A program made the position numbers and the translations under genes. A stretch of DNA of 21,094 nt from Protostelium mycophagum. Its lineage: Eukaryota; Evosea; Variosea; Protosteliida; Protosteliaceae. The DNA lies in assembly GCA_002081555.1 (NCBI GenBank), contig MZNV01000708.1:1-21094 (forward strand), in the 5' to 3' direction. Position 1 is the stretch's first letter, and each line of letters begins with the position of its first letter. Below the pieces are notes generated by a model. The model was not told the origin of the DNA. It searched no databases and saw only the letters and a program-made list of their open reading frames with translations. Positions 13,695 through 21,094 of the stretch are shown piece after piece.

Positions 13695-16600
13695 TCACTG
13701 TATGTAACCCCTCTGCAGGGCGAGCTCGGCGTTTAGAATAGACCCTCCAGCAGCACCAATCACACAGTTGTGGGATAAGAGGGTCATCTTGACATCGAAT
13801 AGGTTACACTCTCTAACACATCCCACGGAGACGGTGTAGCCACGGCCTGTTTGTTTCAGTTTCTCCGAGTGTTTCACGGTTAGATACGTGATTTTTACGG
13901 CAGCTAACCGCAGTCATGATGTGACATGTCTGCAGTGAAGCTGCAGTGAGGAGATGCTGGGCTATAGACACAGAGATACATGTATTATGACACTGTTGTG
14001 GCGCTATAGACACAAAAGAATATCTCTTGTAAGTTGAGCTGTGGTGCTTCACTGTACCATGTGATATTGCTGCAGTTGTAGAGGACAGGCACAACCACAA
14101 CTTTGTCATTACAAATGTTTTTGTGTATCTACAACGCAGCGTTTCTTCACTGCAGCTTCACTGCAGCTTTGCTGCAGACATATTACATCGTGGCACAGCC
14201 ACAACAGTGTCATAACAAATGTACTTCTGTGTCTACAACGCAGCATCCTCACTGCAGCTTCACTGCAGCTTTGCTGCAGGCATATTACATCGTGGCACAG
14301 CCACAACTTTGTCATAACAAATGTACTTCTGTGTCTACAACGCAGTATCTCCTAGACTGCAGCTTTGCTGCAGACGTGTCACATCGTGGCACAGCCACCA
14401 CAGTGTCATAATAAATGTACTTCTGTGTCTACAACGCAGCATCTCCTCACTGCAGCTTCACTGCAGCTTTACTGCAGGCATGTTATATCGTGGCACCGCC
14501 ACAACAGCGTCATAATAAATATACTTTTATGTCTACAACGCAGCATCTCCTCACTGCAGCTTTACTGCAGACATGTCACATCGTGGCACAGCCACAACAG
14601 TGTCATAATACATGTATCTCTGTGTCTACAACGCAGCATCTCCTCACTGCAGCTTCACTGCACACTCTAAAGAACAAGAGTCACACGCGATAAATGACTT
14701 GGAGCATCACCTGCATCACGGTCAACTCGGGGTTGTGGCCTGTCTCTCTGTCTAAAGAGCTGTATGGCCTTCTGTGGCATAGAAGGTAGTGCTGGAAGAA
14801 TGGGTTTAAAGTCTTCCAGAGCTTTCTCGACCTTGTAGAATGAGTTTTTTGGTTTTTTTTGGGGGTTTTTTAGGGGTTTTTTGTTGTTTTTTGGGGTTTT
14901 CTTTGGGGTTTATTTGGGTTTTTTGGGATTTTTTGTCTTTTTTGTTGTTTTTTTGTGTTTTTTGTGTTTTTTGTGTTTTTTTGTGTATTTTTTGTGGGGT
15001 TGTTGGATTTTGGGTAAAATTTTTTGATGTTTTAGGTTGCGATAACACAACAAAATATCTTCTTTTATTTTTGTTATTTTGATTTTGTAAATTTTTTAGT
15101 CACAGCAGAATTTTTTGTTGAGATATCTCAACAATAATCCACTTGGTGAAGAACCAATCGTCTCCAAGTCTCAAAACATACCTCTTCTACCGTGACTTTT
15201 CTGCCGAACTTCACGGAAATACACTCGGTATGTCCATCTACAACGGGGACTCGGTTACAATGCGCGCTGAGGGTGACGTCATAGTCGACAAAGGAATTAT
15301 CTTGGACCTTTCCGAGAATTTTTCGGGGTTCGATGTGGAGTTTCTCTTCTTCTCCACTGATGTGTGGAACGACATTGTCAAAAATGTCAAGAGAGGGTAC
15401 ACCTGTCAAAACTGTCAAAACTGTCATAAATTTCAAAAAGAGATTCTGCAAGTCAAAAATAATTCAAAATTCAAGCCGAAATCTAGAACTTCGAAACTTG
15501 GACGAAAAATTCTCGAAATTTCAGTGAAATTTCACCCGGATATCCTGCACCAGAAATAGCTTGCATTGTGAACACCAGCACCTGTTCTTTTCAGTTCGCT
15601 ATCCATATTTCTCATCTACAACGAGCCGATGTCGCGACGTGAAAATTCTCAAAAAATTTATACATCCACATAGTGAAATTTCGCGGAAAAAACTATGATG
15701 TGTCACCGAAATTTCCCAACATCAGCTCGTTGTAGATGAGGAATACATTATTTTTCGAATCTCAAACGCTGGAGCCGTATATGTTCGTATTTGTCGGGCT
15801 ATGCCGCGTTGTAGATGGACCTGTGCCAGTATTATTGTAGATGGACCTTTCGTTTCAAAGTTTTGAAATTGCATCTTCACTCGAGGATCTCCTCGTGTTT
15901 CATTTCAATGCGACTGACCTTTTCTACACCGAATAAATCTTGTAACGGCTTCAGCGCCACCACCAACCCCGTGGACGCACAGTTCGCATTCGTCACGATG
16001 AACCCTGAAATTTCCGTGAATTTTCTGGGAATTTTCTGTGGATAGTCGAAATTTCGGGGAAATCTCGATCCGAAGAGACGATCTACAACGCACCATTTTT
16101 GGGGAAATTTCTCTTCTTCTGTTGGTGAGGGATGATATCAAGGTGTTCTGGGTTGCAAAATGGGATCTACAACTCTTGAATTTTTTTTAATTTTAAATTT
16201 ATTCTTTTTTCTTTTTTAAAATTTTTTTCAGAGCTTTTCTTATAATTTTAATTTTTTCATAATTTCTACCACCAAATTTCGGATAAAATAAAATTTCGGT
16301 GAAATTTCGCACCAGAATGGGGACGTCATCATCCATTCTGTGGTCCTTTGCATTACTGAATACAGATATACCCGCAAGAGCGAAGGCCTCTTCAACAGGT
16401 CCTGTGAAGAGTTTAAAATCTAAACAATTGGTGCTTTGATGATAATTTGTGGCATGATTTGGTGTCTGCAGAAAACGTGATGGAGCACCATCTCGTATGC
16501 GGCAGAGCGCAGTACAAGTATTCAATCGTCATATGATTATCATGACATTGTCTTCTGGCACCACTATCTGCCCAAAGAAGATGATTCATCTCATACCGGC

Positions 16601-16861
16601 GACACTGGAATCCAAAGCAGAGAATACGATGCTGCAGCCACTGAATTTGGCTGGTTCACAAGTGGTGATCTCTAAAGCTGCGGTCTCCTCTGGCATGGGA
16701 TGAGAGAGCTTCCACTTCGTGATCTGGGAATAAATGTGTCCAGCTGATCTCTCTGAAGCACCGAGGTGGGTGATTCTGAACTGTGGATGTCCCTGCAGAA
16801 GAACGATGAAGCGTTGTCCAACTGTTCCTGTAGCGCCTAAGATTCCAACGTTGATAGACAT
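13695..16861 (-). CDS. Aspartate-semialdehyde dehydrogenase, fungal type, eight exons
   Basis: It converts aspartyl phosphate to aspartate semialdehyde with NADPH, the second step of Thr/Met (and Lys in some) synthesis; the yeast counterpart is HOM2. Exons on the minus strand: 16861-16597, 16401-16313, 16166-16094, 16004-15919, 15581-15536, 15402-15182, 14831-14711, 13846-13695. The total is 1053 nt (350 aa), the family's usual length, with all phases agreeing. Motifs: NADP loop GILGATGTVGQR near residue 6, FSNAKDHRMDDDVP, active-site Cys151 in TNANCASTG, TMQAISGAGYPGVPSLDIFD, GEEEK, HCNRV, catalytic His244 in DGHTECISV, DRPQPRVDRDAGRGYTVSVG and a C-terminal LLSHNCVIGAAGGSILNAE. An in-frame ATG at 16912 would add 17 residues; 16861 matches the family start. 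Introns are repeat-rich, and the last is 864 nt. The gene looks intact. Presence of this pathway argues against an animal. Confidence 0.95.
13925..14663. repeat. About 100-bp tandem array with an inverted copy, in the last dehydrogenase intron
   Basis: Units marked by CTACAACGCAG recur with the ACAACG at 14131, 14235, 14337, 14431, 14535 and 14628, a period of 93-104 bp. Each unit carries CTGCAGCTTCACTGCAGCTT, the short hairpin GTGGCACAGCCAC, and GTGTCATAATAAATGTACTT or close variants. Bases about 13930-14000 are the reverse complement of the last unit (CTGCAGTGAAGCTGCAGTGA ... ACACTGTTGTGGC), so the transcript could fold back over the whole array. Open frames through it are repeat artefacts. 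Confidence 0.9.
14840..15050. repeat. T/G-rich low-complexity tract with spaced G runs
   Basis: This lies within dehydrogenase intron 14832-15181. The plus strand is almost only T and G, with blocks like GGGGGTTTTTTAGGGG and TTTTTTGGGGTTTTCTTTGG, so the transcribed intron is A/C-rich. The G runs could form quadruplexes on the plus strand. It does not code. Confidence 0.85.
15611..15740. mobile_element. 130-bp MITE-like element with 22-bp terminal inverted repeats
   Basis: The left end 15611-15632 begins CTCATCTACAACGAGC. The right end 15719-15740 is its reverse complement with one mismatch in 22. The interior is AT-rich and non-coding, with two TTTC-type palindromes. It lies in dehydrogenase intron 15582-15918. 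Both ends contain CGTTGTAGATG, the same block found at many intron acceptors in this window. No clear target-site duplication was seen. Confidence 0.7.
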
Positions 16862-16942
16862 CTTCGATTGTCCGAGATGAGATCCGTGATAATATGAAAG
16901 ATCGGATTTCATTTTTTCAGGGCGTGAGATCGTTGAGCCAAG
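16862..16942. promoter_or_regulatory. Short shared promoter between two head-to-head genes
   Basis: Only 81 bp separate the dehydrogenase ATG (16861, minus) from the RWD-protein ATG (16943, plus). Both promoters and 5' UTRs must lie within this stretch or overlap the genes. No TATA box is evident. Confidence 0.55.
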
Positions 16943-19291
16943 ATGGACGAGGACACATTAATGGAGTTGGAGGCTTTAGAGTCTATCTACGGAGATGATT
17001 ATGAGAGTGGGTGTTTGTATCTGATGCAAATCTTCTATCACGCTCGCAAAAAGAAAATCATCCAATGCTCTGTTTAAATATTTACACCTATTGTCTCTTT
17101 CTTTTTTAGACATGATTTTGCATGATACTTCTATATCGATCCTGACTGTTCTGCAGAGGTAGATGATAATACAATCAGAATTCATCTCGTACCAAACCCA
17201 GACGGAAGGGATAATTTTGGTCAGTCTCTTTATTCTCTTCGTCAAATCTATCAGCTGTTTCTCCATTTCATGCGCTGTCGCCTCTTTATTTCTTCCAGTC
17301 TTGCTTTTCATTTTGATTGTGATCACCAAGATGAGATCAACAGAAAAGGATCACAAATCAGAAATCGCTTTGTCAATTGGCAAAGCCATCTCTTACCATT
17401 ATGTGAGATCTTCTTGAAAATGATCTCTCAGAATGATTCTGCCTCTACAAGGATTGCCTTGTGATCATGCAAAGCTGCAGTCATGAAAAATCCAATTTTG
17501 TGGCAGAACCACAAACATAAATACCAATGCAAATAGAGATATAGACATACATTAGATTTATTTTGGAGACAAGTCGAAGAATGTCCAAAGTCCGTGGCAA
17601 AGCTACGAGTAAAATGAATTTTTTTCACAAAGAGATGTTTTTTGGTGGTAATAGATTTGTACCTTTTCGAGAATCACGGTTCCGTACCGTGGGTTTTCAC
17701 GGCAACTACCGTGATTTTTTCAAAGGTCCAGATTGTTACTGCGACGCATAGATATATAAAAAATTTTGAATGAAAATCCTGCTCGAATATTCATTGAAAT
17801 TTCTCAGTGGGACTCATCTTGTCTGTCACTTTTGACAGTAATTACCCGAATCAAATACCCGAATTTCAACTTGAAGAACTGGACAACATCGACGATGAAC
17901 AAGAGGCTCAAATAATCGAGCTCATAAACAAAGCCGTAAGTGACCTCATTTTACAACGACATCCATACCCACAAATTCTCCGGAATTTTCCACCATATTT
18001 CACCGAATTTTCACCGAGATTTCAGGGTGAAGAGAGTCTGGGCATGCCAATGGTCTACAACTTGGCAGCTGCAGTTAAGACATGGTTAGACGATAACAAT
18101 GTTGATCCAGAAGACATCAGAAAACTGGCCGTCTTGAAGGCGGAAGAAGAGATCCAGGTGATGAAATTTCAGTGAAATTTCGTCCAATTTTGATTTTCTT
18201 CGAAATTTCAGTCGACTTTTCTGAAAGATTTAAAAATTTATTTTCGAAAAGAAATTACAAACTCCGGCGATATTCTGAAACTCCGGTCAGAAAAAGAGAT
18301 CCGAAGGAACACCTGTCAACAAGGACACGTTCTTAGAGTGGCGCGACAAGTTCTACAGCAGGTAAGATAAGACATCACTTCAACAGTATAAAGAGTGTCC
18401 ATAAGATATTATTTGTTGTGCGGTGGTAAAGAGTTTGGAGACCATGCGGTAGTTACCGCGAAAATCCACGCTATGGTACCGTGGTTTTGAAAGCCCTGTG
18501 GGCATACAAAAAAATCAATAAATAAATTTTTTTGACATTTTTAAACAACTAAATTTGTTTCAAAATTTTTTGATTTCTCTGGAAATGTGGAAAATAATAA
18601 TAAATTGATACAATTTTTCAAGAAAAAATTTTGTTAAAAAATAATTATTAAAAAAAATAATTATTAAAAAATAATAATTATAGAAAAAATAATTATTAAA
18701 CAAAATAATTATTAAACAAAATAATTATAAAAAAATAATTATAAAAAAATAATTATTAAAAAATAATAATTTATAGGTATTTAGCCGATGAGAGGAGAGA
18801 AGAAGAGGAAAGGAAGAGGAGACCTACTGGTACGTAATCAGAAATTTCATCGAGATTTCACAGAATTTTTTCGGTCGAAAGATAGTTCCCGCCAATTTCA
18901 CTTTTCAAATTTCGAATGATTTACAGGAAGACAATTGTTTGAATTGAACGCGGATCTCGCAACTTCCGACGCACAGTTCCTCGAAGAAGGTAAATATTTA
19001 TATATATTTTTTCAATTTTTTATCAATTTTATCAATTTCTTTCAAACTTTTTTTCAAACTTTTTTCACTTTTTTTAACTTTTCTTCATGTTTCAATGTTT
19101 CAGAATTATTTATTTTTTTATCTAATTAAAATTTAAATTTTTAAATTTTCTCGAAAAAATCACGTAGATTAGTGCGCGGTACCGTACCGCCATCTCTCAC
19201 GGTTGTTACCGTATTGATTTGTATAGGTGGAGAGGCGGTGGAAGTGGACTGGTCCGTGTTTAGCACCGACATCGAAGATCTCGAAGACTAA
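16943..19291 (+). CDS. GIR2/RWDD1-like RWD-domain protein, eight exons
   Basis: A cytosolic partner of the DRG2/Rbg2 GTPase, and in yeast of the Gcn2 activator Gcn1; it stabilises the GTPase and tunes translation control. Exons: 16943-17006, 17157-17219, 17808-17935, 18026-18157, 18291-18361, 18777-18829, 18927-18989, 19227-19291. The total is 639 nt (212 aa) with all phases fitting. The RWD domain (about residues 1-100) starts MDEDTLMELEALESIYGDDY and contains the family's YP turn in FDSNYPNQIPEFQLEEL and LGMPMVYNLAAAVKTWL. The DRG-binding tail has GTPVNKDTFLEWRDKFYSRY, a charged helix RREEEERKRR, GRQLFELNADLATSDAQFLE and an acidic end IEDLED. Length and order match RWDD1. AATAAA (19290-19295) overlaps the stop. 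Introns carry hairpin and GAAATTTC repeats, and one (18362-18776) is mostly A/T simple sequence. Confidence 0.93.
18530..18775. repeat. A/T simple sequence in an RWD-gene intron
   Basis: Repeated AATAATTATTAAAAA-like units run up to the acceptor at 18776. They are non-coding. Confidence 0.85.
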
Positions 19292-19569
19292 TAAAAATCC
19301 TTTCAGCATGAGTGTCCCTCGTGTTTTATATCTTCGCTATATGTCTATACATACACTCTGAGTGATATCCGGTGAACATGAGGAGCTCATCTTCTAAAGA
19401 GGATGAATGATTCATATGAGGTGGATGTGAAAATGGCGATGATATCCTCATCATCTTTCAGAATGTCTGTTCAGAGTGTTGATGATGAAGACGAAGAGTT
19501 CTCATCATGGTACTTATGCTTCTTAAGTTATTTCTTCAGTAATGGTGACCGTGATATCATCACGAGACG
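19292..19569. other. Spacer downstream of the RWD gene
   Basis: No gene is supported. A plus-strand open frame of 71 codons (19403-19618) has no homology I recognise and overlaps the kinase-like exon antisense. The 3' end of the minus-strand kinase-like gene may extend into this stretch. Confidence 0.4.
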
Positions 19570-20313
19570 TCACGTGACCTCACAATGGACATTACATGAT
19601 ACTGTCACGGTGAGTTGATGCCAGACCAGCAAATCTCGATACGGAAACACAATTACATTTCTTAACGGATTATTATTGATTTTCAATGCGCCACCCCAGT
19701 CGATGATCATAGGATGCAAGTTGTGCACAATGATATTCTTGTGCGAGATGTCACAGTGGTACCAGCCGGCTTTGTGTGCCGATGGGTAGAGCTTGATTAC
19801 CACATTTGACTGTCGTTCAAATCCTCCCCAAGCAGCACATTCAGTCAATCGGGCTTGGACGCTAAATCACAGTCAATCCAGTTGATATATACTGGTCACT
19901 CACGTTGACAGATGAATCCAATGGCTTTGAAGGAGCTCATTGTACGGTCAGCAAGCACACCAAAGGCTACCCTTCTGCCAGGTTGGTGGTTGAGAATGTG
20001 ACAAAGGCAATTGATGACCTTTTGCAGTCAGAAGACACATGTTTCAAGCAGCTCACCTGACCTCTGACTTCATCTGCGTCTGATCCAGCAATTGAAGTTG
20101 GATCAGATGGCAAGTTCTCCCTATGGGTATTGTGGACCTTCCTATCTGTCATGCCTTGTATGAACAGCTTGAGAGGTTCAATCATATGTGGCTGAACATC
20201 TGTTTCTTCTTCTCAGGCTTCTTGTGGGCATTTTTGATGGATTTGGGCTCAAGACTCACCAGTGGGGGCAGAGGCAGCAGCCAGCCAAACAACTGCATCT
20301 ATGGTTGCCTGAT
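19570..20313 (-). CDS. Divergent protein-kinase-like gene, partial
   Basis: This is a fragment of a eukaryotic kinase-fold protein. Exon-like segments on the minus strand: 20313-20260 (DQATIDAVVWLAAASAPT), 20199-20057 (DVQPHMIEPLKLFIQGMTDR ...), 20018-19904 (VINCLCHILNHQPGRRVAFG, VLADRTMSSFKAIGFICQ) and 19853 onward (RLTECAAWGGFERQ ... HKAGWYHCDISHKNIIV, then MIIDWGGALKI). All joins are in phase. HCDISHKN matches the catalytic loop HxDxxxxN with Cys in place of the usual Arg, and IDWGG corresponds to the DFG motif, as in fungal FunK1-like and Crinkler-associated kinases. After IDWGGALKI the frame that continues does not look kinase-like, so the 3' end is uncertain. Upstream exons are missing; just beyond 20313 the sequence becomes a retroelement on the other strand. 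It may be a decaying gene. Confidence 0.6.
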
Positions 20314-20379
20314 CTTTACAAATTATCAGGAGTTGTAGCGCAACTGCACTTACATAGCTCTTTTGTACAAGTTAATTAT

Positions 20380-20760
20380 AAATCAGGACACATTGTAGAC
20401 ATCAACAAGAAGACACAGAGCTATATAGAGGCTTGTTTCAATGAAGCAAAACCAAAGAACAGCCAGGGATGCAATTTTCCAGATAGAGCATTTTTCATGG
20501 CCACCAACAAGACCAAGACACACAAATTCAAAGCAACCTTTGAAGGACCATACAAGGTCATCAGAAGAAACAAGGGAGGTGCATATATACTTCAGTGTGC
20601 CAATGGTACAACTCTACCACATAACTGTCGTGAAAATGACATTAAAACTCAAGTAGCAGCAAAGCATTGAGCTTTGGCAAATCCAGCGTTGTAGACAAGC
20701 GACTAATTGCACCTGCCATTCCAATCCTATCTACATTGCAACAACTCTTAATAAAACCTC
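20380..20760 (+). mobile_element. Ty3/gypsy LTR-retrotransposon fossil (integrase 3' end)
   Basis: An open stretch ending at 20670 matches the C-terminal part of a Ty3/gypsy integrase: INKKTQSYIEACF followed by KFKATFEGPYKVIRRNKGGA, the SH3-like GPF/Y module. Only this terminal part of the polyprotein is seen in the window. Gag, protease, reverse transcriptase and the integrase core are absent to the left, so this is a truncated copy. AATAAA lies near 20751. The 3' LTR may follow but its ends cannot be set inside the window. Age is unclear; the preserved part is still readable, which suggests it is not very old. Confidence 0.75.
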
Positions 20761-21094
20761 AGTCTGTCTGAAGAGACAGAGTTGAGACCACAGTAGTGTT
20801 TTGACTTTTTTATTTCTTCACTGCTCCTGCGTTCCATTCCTGCCGTCTCTGAGCTTGAGACAACAGGTCATTTGTGTTCAATTGTTGTTCACATAGTGTC
20901 AAGATTATTCACATTTATTTTAAGACAATAGTTTCATGTCAAAGATGTCCATCACTCAAGATTGGTTGTTTCAGCGTTAATCATTTGCATTAAACTTGTT
21001 GTTGAACAAACATTTGTGTCAAACATTTGTATTGAACACTTGTCGTTGAACGAACATTTGTGTCAAACGCTTGTTGTTAAAAAACAAACACTTG
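20761..21094. repeat. Possible retroelement 3' flank with a short degenerate repeat
   Basis: No gene seen. From about 20990, two imperfect copies of CTTGTTGTTGAACAAACATT followed by TGTGTCAAAC occur, and related TTGTTG/TTGTGTCAA pieces recur from 20870. This could belong to the LTR of the fossil to the left, but the window ends before it can be bounded. Confidence 0.4.

Noticed and set aside
14103-14693. Several overlapping plus-strand open frames of 60-100 codons
   Set aside because: They run through the tandem array in an intron of the minus-strand dehydrogenase and only reflect the repeat unit.
14711-14831. A suspected one-base frameshift in dehydrogenase exon 7
   Set aside because: Re-reading the reverse complement gives an uninterrupted LFRQRDRPQPRVDRDAG, so the exon is intact.
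14806-15082. 80-codon frames on both strands rich in Phe/Gly or Lys/Pro
   Set aside because: They translate the T/G low-complexity tract.

Overview
This window is nuclear DNA of an intron-dense, AT-rich unicellular eukaryote. Introns are mostly 36-350 nt with GT-AG ends, and intergenic spaces are short. The gene mix is a fungal-type aspartate-semialdehyde dehydrogenase, a GIR2/RWDD1 protein, WDR43/UTP5, an NPC2-like ML protein, a GH31 glucosidase and an F-box-like plus 31-residue ankyrin protein. Together with the tRNA-Pro, this suggests a protist, perhaps a protosteloid amoebozoan such as Planoprotostelium. The lineage call is inference from the ankyrin style and gene content, not something the sequence proves.

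Layout, left to right: the C-terminal exons of a WDR43/UTP5 ribosome-biogenesis protein (+, 352-1377); a complete 20-exon secreted or lysosomal GH31 alpha-glucosidase (+, 1695-5872); a two-exon F-box-like/ankyrin gene (+, 6142-7212); a gene-poor stretch with weak open frames (7213-8096); a small unknown gene (-, 8097-8345); a six-exon multi-pass membrane protein (-, 8453-10115); a three-exon NPC2/ML-domain secreted lipid-binding protein (-, 10406-10947); two poorly resolved plus-strand genes (10966-11843 and about 12240-13108); an unresolved small minus-strand gene (13204-13512); tRNA-Pro(UGG) (-, 13571-13641); an eight-exon aspartate-semialdehyde dehydrogenase (-, 13695-16861); a head-to-head eight-exon GIR2/RWDD1 gene (+, 16943-19291); a fragment of a divergent protein-kinase-like gene (-, 19570-20313); and a Ty3/gypsy integrase fossil (+, about 20380-20670) running toward the right edge. 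The multi-exon models of the main genes were checked by hand: splice phases agree at every junction and total lengths are multiples of three.

Most of the genes are unrelated housekeeping functions (rRNA processing, glycan and lipid turnover in the lysosome, Asp-family amino-acid synthesis, translation-factor chaperoning). The unusual content is in the introns. They share palindromic GAAATTTC-type ends, a recurrent CGTTGTAG|ATG acceptor block, dispersed short hairpins, a 130-bp element with 22-bp terminal inverted repeats that carry the same acceptor-like block, and a roughly 100-bp tandem array with an inverted copy. Together these look like a population of mobile or recently expanded intron-associated repeats (introner-like). 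At least five genes also have the stop codon overlapping an AATAAA poly(A) hexamer.
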